A DNA stretch of 64,000 nucleotides from Trebonia sp963785645 (GTDB lineage: Bacteria; Actinomycetota; Actinomycetes; Streptosporangiales; Streptosporangiaceae): contig CAWAWG010000003.1 of assembly GCA_963785645.1 (NCBI GenBank), positions 434,001-498,000 of the forward strand, read 5' to 3'. How positions within the stretch are numbered: position 1 is the stretch's first letter; each line of letters opens with the position of its first letter. The position numbers and the translations under genes are program-made. The notes beneath the pieces are model-generated. The model ran no database searches, had not been told where the DNA came from, and was given only the letters and a program-made list of their open reading frames with translations. Below, piece after piece: positions 1 through 7,153 of this stretch.

Positions 1-113
1 CGGCGAACTCGCGGCACTCGGCATCACGGTGGCACCGTCCACGGTCTGGCAGATCCTTAAGGACGCTGGGATCGGCCCGGCACCGCGCCGGGACGGCCCC
101 GGCTGGGCGGAGT
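1..113 (+). pseudogene. Integrase-core transposase fragment, cut at both ends
   Basis: The plus-strand frame reads GELAALGITVAPSTVWQILK and ends in GWAEF. This is the same segment found in the transposase of the IS at 11911-13136, with many silent and a few replacement differences, so it is a diverged relative and not a second identical copy. Homology stops at base 113; the next base belongs to a TnsA-like gene on the other strand. The catalytic DDE region is absent, so the fragment cannot be active. The 5' part lies outside the window. Confidence 0.75.
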
Positions 114-450
114 TCCCGGTGAAGTCCAGCGCCAGCAGCAGCGACCGCTCCTCCAGCGACTCGAACCCGTGCAGCCGCCCCGTCGACACCATGAACTGCA
201 GCCCCGGCCGGTGCCGCTGCCGCTGCCGCCAGGTGAACCGCCGCGCCGGCGCGCACCCCGCCACCGGCACATCTCCCAGGTCCCGGACCGCGCACGCCAC
301 ATCGCCGCCCGAAGTACGCCAGGTGGCCGTCCACCGCCGGGGCCACCCCGCGACCAGCCCCAGGCAACCACGTTGCATCTCGGTCCCGTAGTCCAGGAAC
401 AGGTCATCAATCCCGCAGCGGTCCGACACCACCGGCACCACATCGCTCAT
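114..450 (-). pseudogene. TnsA-like transposase endonuclease subunit, truncated after about 112 codons
   Basis: Reading leftward from ATG 450, an open frame of about 112 codons contains STGRLHGFESLEERSLLLAL followed by DFTG. That is the N-terminal nuclease signature of TnsA-like subunits of heteromeric (Tn7-type) transposases in actinomycetes, including the first acidic catalytic residue of the HGFES-E motif. The remaining catalytic positions should lie downstream but are missing, because the frame runs into IS-derived DNA at base 113. No TnsB, TnsC or TniQ partner is visible. It is a remnant of a Tn7-like element and may be related to the mini-element at 2054-2954. Family assignment rests on motif recognition, not on an alignment. 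Confidence 0.6.
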
Positions 451-528
451 TGTCACCAGGAAAGTGCACCACGCAGAAAAAGATCGCGGCCAGTGTAGTC
501 AAAGGGATCGATGCGGTAACGGGCCGCG

Positions 529-1794
529 CTAGCTGACTTTCCCGCCTGCGTCGGGGAGTTTCACGCCTGGGGGCGGCGTGCCCGTCCAGGAGAATACAGG
601 CGGGGTTGACCAGTCGGCAGGAAGGCTGAAGTCGACCATGGCATCGGAGAAACCTGTGTCGCTGAAGTCCACCGTGCCGCCGGAGAACCCGGCACTGCGG
701 AAGCTGACCGAGCCTCGGGAGAACGAGGAACCTTTAAAGGAGACCGTGCCGCCGGAGAAGCGGGCGAAGCCGAACTCGACCGCGGCGCCGCAGAAACGGA
801 CGAGCCTGAAATAGACCGTGCCACCGGAGAAACGGGCGAAGCTGAAGCCGACCGGGCCGCCAGAGAGCTCGGCGAGGTCGAAGTCGACCGTGCCACCGGA
901 GAAACGGGCACTGGCGAAGTGGATCGGGCCGCCGTGGAACTGGGCGTAGCTGAAGGTCACCGTGCCGCCGGAGAATTCGGCATCGCCGAAGCTAACCGTC
1001 CCGCCAGAGAACTCGGCCCGGTAGAAGCTGACCTGGCCGCCGGAGAACTGGGCGTGGTCGAAGAACACCACGCCGCCGGAGAACTTGGCGTGTCCGAAGC
1101 TAACCTGGCCACCGGAGAACTGGGCACGGTCGAAGAACACCTCTCCGCCGGGGAACTCGGCGCCGTAGAAGCTGACCTCGCCGCCGGAGAACCGAGCATC
1201 GCGGAAGTCGCCGCCGTCAAAGACAACGCCCGTGAAGTCGAAGTTCAGGCCCTGCCAGGACACCGAAGCATCCGCTTTGATGTGCGCGGTGATGGCCCGG
1301 ATGACTGTGTGGCGGACTCTTTGGCTGGCCTGGAAGTCGAGTCGTTCAGCCGCAGGAACATCCCCGCCGGGGTCGGATTCGTAAGGCAGTTGCAGGTAGG
1401 CGCACAGGACGTCGACGCAGGTCTGCCGGTTTTCTTCCCAGTCATCGGCTAGGCCCGCCATAGCATGCACCCCGGCTAGCCGGACAGCTGGTTTGTCGCT
1501 CCCCAGTTGCTCAGCCGCAGTAGCAAAACGTTCGTTCAAGGTCCGGCCACGCTGCTCCGCGAGGGTCCGGTCCAGTTGCTCGCTCTGCGCCTTCAACGTC
1601 TCCGTCAGCTGCTCGCGTTGTTGCGCGAACGTCCGGTCGAGCTGCTCTTGCTGCTTTTCGAGAGCCTTCTCAGCCGACTTCTCGGCAGCGTTGGTGCTTG
1701 CGCGCTGGCTAAGCGACTGCACTACCAAGGTGACCGCCAGGGTCAGCCCGCTTGCCCCGGCCGCGATCCACGCAGCGACAACTGCAGGGTCCAT
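529..1794 (-). CDS. Membrane-anchored coiled-coil protein with 12-residue FSGGxVxF solenoid repeats
   Basis: 421 residues. An N-terminal hydrophobic helix (about residues 4-26) is followed by a charged coiled coil rich in EQLDRTLAEQ-type heptads (about 30-85). A helical segment with the phrase RLAGVHAMAGLADDW is common in actinobacterial pentapeptide-repeat proteins. From about residue 185 to 395 the chain is a regular repeat with a 12-residue period, (A/R)xFSGGxVxFxx, predicted to form a right-handed beta-solenoid like pentapeptide-repeat proteins. No catalytic motif is seen. The likely role is a membrane-tethered scaffold or binding protein; function unknown. It stands alone between a TnsA remnant and a mini-transposon, which fits accessory DNA. 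Confidence 0.75.
   Translation of the reverse strand: MDPAVVAAWIAAGASGLTLAVTLVVQSLSQRASTNAAEKSAEKALEKQQEQLDRTFAQQREQLTETLKAQSEQLDRTLAEQRGRTLNERFATAAEQLGSDKPAVRLAGVHAMAGLADDWEENRQTCVDVLCAYLQLPYESDPGGDVPAAERLDFQASQRVRHTVIRAITAHIKADASVSWQGLNFDFTGVVFDGGDFRDARFSGGEVSFYGAEFPGGEVFFDRAQFSGGQVSFGHAKFSGGVVFFDHAQFSGGQVSFYRAEFSGGTVSFGDAEFSGGTVTFSYAQFHGGPIHFASARFSGGTVDFDLAELSGGPVGFSFARFSGGTVYFRLVRFCGAAVEFGFARFSGGTVSFKGSSFSRGSVSFRSAGFSGGTVDFSDTGFSDAMVDFSLPADWSTPPVFSWTGTPPPGVKLPDAGGKVS
609..1240 (-). repeat. Tandem 36-bp in-frame repeat array
   Basis: This is the part of the gene above that encodes about 17 copies of the 12-residue FSGG unit. Copies differ by many substitutions, so it is an old protein repeat and not a recent DNA expansion. 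On the opposite strand it makes several long but spurious open frames. Confidence 0.7.
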
Positions 1795-2062
1795 ACGTGG
1801 AACTTAGTACGCCCCTGGCACGAATGAATCCACGCACGGTCAGACAGGCGGCTAGATGCTGGAGTTGCGCCGTCACCAGTCAGCCAGGGTCTAAGGCGAG
1901 CGGGCATGCTGGCAATTACTCAGGTGCAAGCCCTGACGAAGTGCCTCGTGCTGCATAAGCATCGGGTCATCTGCCGCGACAGACGACACCGTCATTCGCC
2001 GCAGTGGAGCGTCTGAGATGTCGCGGCCGGGATCATCAGCCAACCCGCCCCCCTGAGCCGGC

Positions 2063-2157
2063 TGACGATAGCTGGCACCGGTGAGTGTCCGTGACGAGGG
2101 CGTCCGAGCGAGTCGGATCACGCTTGTTGGCACCGTTTTCTCACGCTAGCTGGCACC
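2063..2157 (+). repeat. Three direct repeats at the left end (putative transposase-binding sites)
   Basis: Copies at 2063-2079 (TGACGATAGCTGGCACC), 2118-2134 (TCACGCTTGTTGGCACC) and 2141-2157 (TCACGCTAGCTGGCACC) share orientation and the core TGGCACC. Spacing is uneven (55 and 23 bp between starts), as at the left end of Tn7-like elements. Confidence 0.65.
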
Positions 2158-2204
2158 AGGGAAGACTTCTAAGGCATTCTGTCACCGGAGCCAGTAGCCT
2201 GCTC

Positions 2205-2858
2205 ATGGTGGACGCCGATCCGGCCGGGCTGGTGCGCTCCGGCTATAACGCGATCTCCCGCGCCTATCGCGGCGATGACGACCCCGCTCCCGAGTACGAC
2301 CCCTGGCTGACGCTGCTGCAAGAGCGCATCCCCCGCCGGGGAAAGGTCCTGGACATCGGATGCGGCTGCGGCATCCCCGTCGCCCGCCGGCTGGCTGCCG
2401 CCGGGCACCAGGTGACCGGCGTGGACATCAGCGACGTCCAGGTCGAGCGCGCCCGCCACCTCGTCCCCGGTGCCGTCTTCCTCCGCGCCGACGCCACCGA
2501 AGCAGACTTCCCGCCCGGGACCTTCGACGCCGTCGTCTGCCTCTACGCGCTGATCCACATGCCGCTGGACCGCCAGCCGCGCCTGCTGCGCAACATCGCC
2601 CGCTGGCTGCGCCCGGGCGGCTGGTTCCTGGCCACCACCGGGCAGGACGCCTGGACCGGCACCGAGGACAACTGGCTCGGCGGCCCGGCGGCCATGTGGT
2701 GGAGCCACGCCGACGCCGGCAGCTACCGGACATGGCTCAGTCAGGCCGGCCTGGAGGTCACCGATCAGCAGTACGTGCCCGAGGGAGACACCGGCCACGC
2801 ACTGTTCTGGGCACAACGCAAGGCAGAAGCCCCTCGCCCAGCCCCCGGCATCTGGTAA
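2205..2858 (+). CDS. Class I SAM-dependent methyltransferase (mini-transposon cargo)
   Basis: About 217 residues from ATG 2205. The frame is open further upstream to 2085, but that part lies in the transposon end repeats, so the internal ATG is preferred. Motif I VLDIGCGCGIPVARRLAAAG, an acidic motif II (VTGVDIS) and DAVVCLYALIHMPL with RWLRPGGWFLATTG mark a Rossmann-fold methyltransferase of the Methyltransf_11/25 type. The substrate is unknown; close relatives are usually annotated only as class I methyltransferases. It is the only gene inside the element at 2054-2954 and has no operon partner. Carriage on a mobile element suggests modification of a drug, metabolite or macromolecule, but that is inference. 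Confidence 0.8.
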   Translation: MVDADPAGLVRSGYNAISRAYRGDDDPAPEYDPWLTLLQERIPRRGKVLDIGCGCGIPVARRLAAAGHQVTGVDISDVQVERARHLVPGAVFLRADATEADFPPGTFDAVVCLYALIHMPLDRQPRLLRNIARWLRPGGWFLATTGQDAWTGTEDNWLGGPAAMWWSHADAGSYRTWLSQAGLEVTDQQYVPEGDTGHALFWAQRKAEAPRPAPGIW

Positions 2859-2909
2859 CCGCCGCACATAGCCGGAGTGCCGCACCTGAGTACACCCGTT
2901 CTCGGTCAT

Positions 2910-2945
2910 GGTGCCAACTACGTGAGCAGGTGCCACCTATCGTGA
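2910..2945 (-). repeat. Two inverted copies of the end motif at the right end
   Basis: Read on the minus strand, 2945-2929 is TCACGATAGGTGGCACC and 2925-2910 is TCACGTAGTTGGCACC (one base shorter). They face the left-end copies. A weaker resemblance (CGCACCAACTA) follows at about 2983-2993, outside the proposed boundary. Confidence 0.6.
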
Positions 2946-3012
2946 GGCGGCTCACCCCCAAGCCCACCATAGAACAAGTTATCGCACCAACTAAAATTCA
3001 CAGCCGCCAGAT

Positions 3013-3267
3013 ATGGTTCACAGTCACAACGAGACCGGACTTCAATATCAGCCGTCTCCGCCAGTTACCAGTCACATCCGCCAACTAGCGCTCAAGGTCA
3101 CAGCCATGGTCCACGCCGCGGTCACCCAGATCCTGCTCGACTGGCTCGCCACCGCGACCGGCCAGGCCCACGGCGAGGTTATCCAGCAGCTAGCGCTCAG
3201 GCTCTACGAGATGTTCGGACAGCCTGGGCCGCCACGCGGCGGCGGTCTCAGTGACGAGCACGGCTAG
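3013..3267 (+). CDS. Small hypothetical protein, doubtful
   Basis: An 84-residue frame in the gap between the mini-transposon and the aminosugar cluster. Its second half (ILLDWLATATGQAHGEVIQQ) could be an amphipathic helix, but no ribosome-binding site is obvious, codon usage is less biased than in neighbours, and I recognise no family. It may be the tail of a lost gene. The rest of 2955-3339 holds nothing I can identify. Confidence 0.25.
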   Translation: MVHSHNETGLQYQPSPPVTSHIRQLALKVTAMVHAAVTQILLDWLATATGQAHGEVIQQLALRLYEMFGQPGPPRGGGLSDEHG

Positions 3268-3339
3268 GCAGCCGGCCCTGCCGAGCGGGATCCGGGCGAG
3301 GCGCTCCCAGCGCCGTTGACGGTGCCGCTCATGCCCTCC

Positions 3340-4365
3340 TCAGCTGAAGGTCAGCGCTTCCGTCGGATCCGGGGAAAAGACGGGCATGGTGGTGCCGGTG
3401 CGGGATGCCTCGATCATGGCCTCGGCGACGAGGATGGCGTTGATGCCGTGGTCGACGGGGGTGATGCTGGCGGGTTTGCCGAGGATGGCGTCGCGCCATG
3501 CCTCGTGCTCGGCGAGCAGGGGCTCCTTTTTCTGGATGGCGTAGCGGATTATGTCGCCTTCGGTGACGCCGCGGAAGGCGGCCAGGGCGTCCCACTGGGT
3601 GGGCTCGGCCCCGTTGGCCCAGTAGGTGAGGTCGGCGGTGAGGGTGTCGGCGGCGAGGCACCCGAGGGTGCCGGTGGCGATGACGGTCCGCTCTTTGAGG
3701 GGGGACAGCCAGTTGACGACGTGGCAGGCGATCGTCCCGGCGTCGAGGTCCGCGACGGCGGCGAGGAGGTCTTCGTACTGCCGGCCGCTGAGGCGGGAGG
3801 TGCGGGCCGATACGCGGGCGTAGCGCTGGCCGGTGACCCAAGCGGTGAGGTCGAGGTCGTGGGTGGCGAGGTCGTGCACGACGCCGACGTCGGTGATGCG
3901 GGCGGGGAACGGGCCTGTGCGGCGGGTGGCGACCTGGAAGACCTGCCCGAGCTGGCCTGCGGCGAGGCGGTCGCGCATGGCGATCAGGGCGGGGTTGAAC
4001 CGCTCGATGTACCCGACCGCGGCGGGGACCCCGGCCGAGCTGAACGCGGCGGCGAGGCGGCGGGCCGCGGCGGAGTCGGGGGCCAGCGGCTTCTCGATGA
4101 GCGTGGGTACCCCGGCGGCGGCGAGCCGGGTTCCCAGGGTCTCGTGGAGGCTGGTAGGGCAGGCCAGGACGGCGTAGTCGATGCCGGCGGCAATCAGGTC
4201 GTCGAGGCTGTCGTGGACGGGGATCCCGTCGGCCGCCTGGTAGGGGTCCCCGGCCGGGTCGGCGGCGCCGGCAAGGGTGACGCCGTCCAGGTGGCGCAGG
4301 ACGCGGGCGTGGTTGCGTCCCATGCGGCCCAGCCCGACGAGCCCGGCCCGCAGGTTCGCGGTCAC
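3340..4365 (-). CDS. Gfo/Idh/MocA-family sugar oxidoreductase
   Basis: 341 residues from GTG 4365. The N-terminal Rossmann fold carries GLVGLGRMGRNHARVL, and EKPLAPD is the family EKP motif. The second domain contains the usual dimer/catalytic sheet (VVHDLATHDLDL, with the active-site His region). Homologues such as WlbA/WbpB and GnnA oxidise the 3-hydroxyl of a UDP-hexose before transamination. The GTG start overlaps the TGA of the aminotransferase gene (GTGA), so the two are translationally coupled. The pair matches the GnnA-GnnB or WbpB-WbpE logic of making a 3-amino sugar nucleotide. The actual substrate cannot be told from sequence. It is the last gene of the minus-strand cluster. Confidence 0.85.
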   Translation of the reverse strand: MTANLRAGLVGLGRMGRNHARVLRHLDGVTLAGAADPAGDPYQAADGIPVHDSLDDLIAAGIDYAVLACPTSLHETLGTRLAAAGVPTLIEKPLAPDSAAARRLAAAFSSAGVPAAVGYIERFNPALIAMRDRLAAGQLGQVFQVATRRTGPFPARITDVGVVHDLATHDLDLTAWVTGQRYARVSARTSRLSGRQYEDLLAAVADLDAGTIACHVVNWLSPLKERTVIATGTLGCLAADTLTADLTYWANGAEPTQWDALAAFRGVTEGDIIRYAIQKKEPLLAEHEAWRDAILGKPASITPVDHGINAILVAEAMIEASRTGTTMPVFSPDPTEALTFS

Positions 4366-5459
4366 GGCTGTGCCTCCTGACGGGCGCCGAGGACCGCAGT
4401 GGCGATGCGGTCCAGGTCGGCACAGGTTAGGGCCGGGTGGACGGGCAGCGACAGGACGCTGCCGGCCGCCGCGTCGGTGCGGGGCAGGTCAGTGCCCGCG
4501 TACCGGGCGAACGCCTCCAGGCGGTGGACGGGGACCGGGTAGTAGACCCTGCTCCCGATGCCCTGCTCCGTCAGCGCCCTGGCGAGGGCGTCCCGGGCGG
4601 CGGGGCCGCCCGGGACGGTGACGGTGTACTGGTGGTAGACGTGGTACGCCCCCGGGGCGGCCTGCGGGCAGCCGACCGCGCCGCCGAGCACGGCGTCCAG
4701 GGTTGCGGCGTTGCGCCGCCGGGTCCTGGTGAACCCGTCGAGGCGGGTGAGCTGGCAGCGGGCGATGGCGGCGGCGAGGTCGCTCATCCGGGCGTTGGTG
4801 CCGATGACCTCGTGCCGGTAGGGGGTCTGGCCCATGCCCTGGTTGCGCAGGAGCCGCAGCTTGCGGGCGGTGGCGGCGTCCGGGGCGACGGCCATGCCGC
4901 CCTCGATCGTCGCCATGTTCTTGGTGGGATAGAAGCTGAAGGCGGCCGCGGCCCCGAAAGCGTCGGCGGGCCGGCCGTCCAGTGCCGCGCCGTGGGCCTG
5001 GGCAGCGTCTTCGATGACGGCCAGGCCGTGGCGGGCGGCGAGAGGGAGCAGCGCGCCCATCGGGGCGGGGTGCCCGTACAGGTGCACCGGGACGACCGCT
5101 GCGGTGTGCGGCGTGATGGCGGCGGCGACCGCGGCGGGGTCGAGGCAGAAGGTGACGGGGTCGATGTCGGCGAACACCGGGACTGCGCCGGCCAGGGCGA
5201 CGGCCCCGGCGGTCGCGGCGAAGGTGAACGACGGGACGATCACCTCATCCCCCGGGCCGATGCCCAGCGCCAGCAGGGACAGGTGCAGCGCCGTGGTCCC
5301 GGAGCTGACGGCGACGCAGTGCCGGCCGTCCACGAGGGCGGAGAACTCGTCCTCGAACGCGGCGACCTGCGGCCCCTGCGTGACCTGGCCGGAGCGCAGG
5401 ACCGCGACTGCGGCGGTGATTTCCTCCTCGCCCAGCAGCGGGCGCGCGACGGGGATCAC
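4362..5459 (-). CDS. DegT/DnrJ/EryC1/StrS-family sugar aminotransferase
   Basis: 365 residues from GTG 5459 (VIPVARPLLGEEEITAAV, the standard N-terminus). The frame extends upstream, but that part is proline-rich and unlike the family. The PLP lysine lies in FSFYPTKNMATIEGGMA, and SSGTTALHLSLLALGI binds the cofactor phosphate. VIEDAAQAHGA carries the ring-stacking/aspartate region. It would transfer an amino group from glutamate to a keto-sugar nucleotide made by the coupled oxidoreductase. Length is normal and no key residue is missing. It lies 46 bp after the NUDIX gene and is probably co-transcribed with it. Confidence 0.9.
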   Translation of the reverse strand: MIPVARPLLGEEEITAAVAVLRSGQVTQGPQVAAFEDEFSALVDGRHCVAVSSGTTALHLSLLALGIGPGDEVIVPSFTFAATAGAVALAGAVPVFADIDPVTFCLDPAAVAAAITPHTAAVVPVHLYGHPAPMGALLPLAARHGLAVIEDAAQAHGAALDGRPADAFGAAAAFSFYPTKNMATIEGGMAVAPDAATARKLRLLRNQGMGQTPYRHEVIGTNARMSDLAAAIARCQLTRLDGFTRTRRRNAATLDAVLGGAVGCPQAAPGAYHVYHQYTVTVPGGPAARDALARALTEQGIGSRVYYPVPVHRLEAFARYAGTDLPRTDAAAGSVLSLPVHPALTCADLDRIATAVLGARQEAQP

Positions 5460-5505
5460 CGAACGCTCCGCTGACCCGGTCCGGGCCGGAGGCCCCGGAG
5501 GCTGC

Positions 5506-6009
5506 TTACTGCAGAGGGTCGGCGACAGGCCAGCCGTACTGCAGGTAGGCCGTAGTGCCGGCGTCCAGCGCGGCAGCGCAGGCCCGCACACGGCGCGCCA
5601 TGTGCGGGGCGAGCAGGTCTTCCCACTGGCCCGGGGCGGCCATCGTCCAGCTGGTCAGCTCGCCGTCCTGCAACTGGACGCCCGGCCGGCCGGGGCCGGG
5701 GCCGAGCAGCCCTCCGTCGAACAGGAAGTTCGCCAGGGCCGGCCGGCCGTCGTCCTGGAGCGGGACCCAGTCCACCGCGAGCAGCCGGCCGGGGCGCAGC
5801 TCCAGGCCGGTTTCCTCCTTGACCTCCCGGACCGCCGCGGCCCACGGGTCCTCTCCGTGCTCCAGGCCGCCGCCGGGGATCTCCCAGGTTTCCCGGTAGG
5901 ATGGCTTGACGAGCAGGACTGCCCCGTCGTCGTCGCGGAAGATCGCTCCGGCGCCGGCGATGTGCCTCGGCAAGGTCGCGTAGTACTCCTGGGGCGGCAG
6001 GTAGCTCAT
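5506..6009 (-). CDS. NUDIX hydrolase
   Basis: 167 residues from ATG 6009. The complete Nudix box is seen, GGGLEHGEDPWAAAVREVKE followed by ETGL, matching G-x5-E-x7-REUxEExGU. The family hydrolyses nucleoside diphosphates linked to another group. In this setting it could clear a nucleotide-sugar or nucleotide by-product, or act as housekeeping; the substrate is not predictable. There is no signal peptide. It sits between the aminotransferase and acyltransferase genes on the same strand, with a 69-bp gap upstream that might hold an internal promoter. Confidence 0.85.
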   Translation of the reverse strand: MSYLPPQEYYATLPRHIAGAGAIFRDDDGAVLLVKPSYRETWEIPGGGLEHGEDPWAAAVREVKEETGLELRPGRLLAVDWVPLQDDGRPALANFLFDGGLLGPGPGRPGVQLQDGELTSWTMAAPGQWEDLLAPHMARRVRACAAALDAGTTAYLQYGWPVADPLQ

Positions 6010-6078
6010 GTGCCCCGAGGCTACCCACGCCCGCCGCGCGGGGCAGGTGATCGGGCGAAGCGGGTGCGCGGGTCGCGG

Positions 6079-6663
6079 TCACGCGAGTTCCTCCTTGCCG
6101 GCGACAGCCGCCAGGCCCGGGTCCCCGTGCTGCCAGGCGCGCCCGCAGGACGGGCACCGCAGGCCCGCGTCCAGGGTGGTGCCGCAGGCGCAGGCCCAGC
6201 CGACGGGCCGGGCCGGGTTGCCCGCGACCAGGGCGTGCGCGGCGACGTCGCGGGTGACCACGGCGCCGATGGCGACCATGGCGCGAGGGCCGACGGTGAC
6301 GCCGGGCGCGATCACGGCGCCGGCTCCGATGGTCGCCCCGTGCCCCACGCTGACGGGACGCGGGGTCCAGTCAGATGCCGTCTTGAGGGTCCCGTCGGGG
6401 TTCGCGGCGCGCGGCGCGGGGTCCTCCAGCAGCATCGCGCCGGGGCAGATCATCGCCTCGTCGGCGACGGACGCCCCGAACACGCAGGCGTAGTTGCCGA
6501 TCTTCACCCGGTCGCCGATCACGGCGCCGGCGCCGACGTAGGCGCCCTTGCCGAGGGTGCAGTCTGCCCCGACCGTGGCGCCGGCGGCGACCTGCGCCTG
6601 GTGCCACAGGCGGGTGCCGGGGCCGGCGCTGCCGCCGGGGTCGGTCCATCCCGTCGTGCTCAT
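6079..6663 (-). CDS. Left-handed beta-helix N-acyltransferase with C-terminal zinc ribbon
   Basis: 194 residues from ATG 6663. Hexapeptide repeats such as AAGATVGADCTLGKGAYVG and HGATIGAGAVIAPGVTVGP build a left-handed beta-helix, and GNPARPVGWACACG leads into a CxC...CPSCG zinc ribbon. This is the WbpD/WlbB type that acylates a 3-amino group on a sugar nucleotide. ATG 6663 overlaps the TGA of the acyl-carrier-protein gene (ATGA), so the two are coupled. That suggests acyl-ACP instead of acetyl-CoA as donor, which is inference. It fits after the oxidoreductase and aminotransferase of the same cluster. Confidence 0.85.
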   Translation of the reverse strand: MSTTGWTDPGGSAGPGTRLWHQAQVAAGATVGADCTLGKGAYVGAGAVIGDRVKIGNYACVFGASVADEAMICPGAMLLEDPAPRAANPDGTLKTASDWTPRPVSVGHGATIGAGAVIAPGVTVGPRAMVAIGAVVTRDVAAHALVAGNPARPVGWACACGTTLDAGLRCPSCGRAWQHGDPGLAAVAGKEELA

Positions 6664-6914
6664 GTCCGGGCCTCCTGCCTGGAAAGGTGGATGATGATGT
6701 CGGAGACGGTGCGCAGAGAGGGCAGCGTCTCGTCGGAGATGCGCAGGCCGGTGGCCTCCTCGACGGCGACGGCCAGAGTGATGCGGTCCAGGGAGTCCAG
6801 GCCGAGGCCGGCGAGCGTGGCGTGCTCGCTGACGTGGCCCCGGTTCTCCGGGCGGCACGCGGCGGCGACGGCGCCGAGCACCGCATCGCGCAGCGCGGGG
6901 CTGCCGGCGCTCAC
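6660..6914 (-). CDS. Acyl carrier protein
   Basis: 84 residues from GTG 6914. The phosphopantetheine site is LAGLGLDSLDRITLAVAVEE, with the serine of DSL as attachment point, in a four-helix ACP of normal size. The start overlaps the upstream stop (GTGA) and the stop overlaps the acyltransferase start (ATGA), so it is tightly coupled on both sides. No ketosynthase or ligase is in the cluster, so the ACP must be charged by an enzyme encoded elsewhere. It probably presents an acyl group to the neighbouring beta-helix transferase or to the oxidative enzymes upstream. Confidence 0.88.
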   Translation of the reverse strand: MSAGSPALRDAVLGAVAAACRPENRGHVSEHATLAGLGLDSLDRITLAVAVEEATGLRISDETLPSLRTVSDIIIHLSRQEART

Positions 6915-7153
6915 TGGCCTCCCTGCTTCCGGGCGGCCAGCGACAGCAGGGACGGCAGGACCTCGGGAACGGGCGCGGCCCCCCACAGGCGCCGCAGCGC
7001 AGCGCTCCCGCCGGGGCCGGCGAGCATGGCGCTCAGGGCTGCGGGGAGGAAGGCGGCGAGCTCGGCCTGTGCCTGGGGCGGCAGGTGGCCGCCGCCCTGG
7101 AGCAGGTGGTCGATCAGGTCGGCCGCCGCGCTGCCCGTGACGGATTCCGCGCC
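6911..7153 (-). CDS. Helical C-terminal segment, probably the out-of-frame end of the flavoprotein
   Basis: A minus-strand frame ending at 6911 encodes AAADLIDHLLQGGGHLPPQA and then a mostly helical stretch ending ARKQGGQ. It has no convincing start codon, but its stop overlaps the ACP start (GTGA), which argues that ribosomes reach it. The flavoprotein upstream ends early in an arginine/proline-rich tail within the same bases. One base change near 7155 would join the two frames. I read it as the true C-terminus of the flavoprotein; a separate small protein is the alternative. Confidence 0.5.
   Translation of the reverse strand, partial: GAESVTGSAAADLIDHLLQGGGHLPPQAQAELAAFLPAALSAMLAGPGGSAALRRLWGAAPVPEVLPSLLSLAARKQGGQ

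Larger units (their letters stand above)
2054..2954. mobile_element. Non-autonomous mini-transposon with Tn7-like ends carrying a methyltransferase
   Basis: The element starts TGAGCCGGCTGACG and ends CGTGAGGCGGCTCA. The terminal 26 bp on each side (2054-2079 and 2929-2954) are inverted repeats with three mismatches, and begin TG and end CA. Both ends are directly flanked by CCCCC (2049-2053 and 2955-2959), a possible 5-bp target duplication, the length made by Tn7-type transposases. Inside each end the motif TCACGNTAGNTGGCACC recurs (three copies left, two right, facing inward), as expected for multiple TnsB-type binding sites. The only gene inside is a SAM methyltransferase, so transposition would need a transposase in trans. 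The C-run duplication alone is weak evidence in such GC-rich DNA; the repeats are the stronger support. Confidence 0.65.

Noticed and set aside
609..1240. CRISPR-like array, because of regular 36-bp spacing
   Set aside because: The repeats are in frame, diverged throughout with no constant repeat/variable spacer alternation, and encode a protein solenoid.
2970..2983. Near match to the KstR operator, TAGAACAAGTTATC
   Set aside because: It misses the final A, lies in mobile DNA with no steroid gene nearby and does not head a gene; a chance match is likely.
3316..4380. Plus-strand open frame of 354 codons, rich in Gly, Asp and Val
   Set aside because: It is the antisense shadow of the Gfo/Idh/MocA gene; long antisense frames are normal at this GC content.
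5014..7140. Plus-strand open frame of 708 codons
   Set aside because: It is antisense to the aminotransferase, NUDIX, acyltransferase and ACP genes, all of which have clear motifs.
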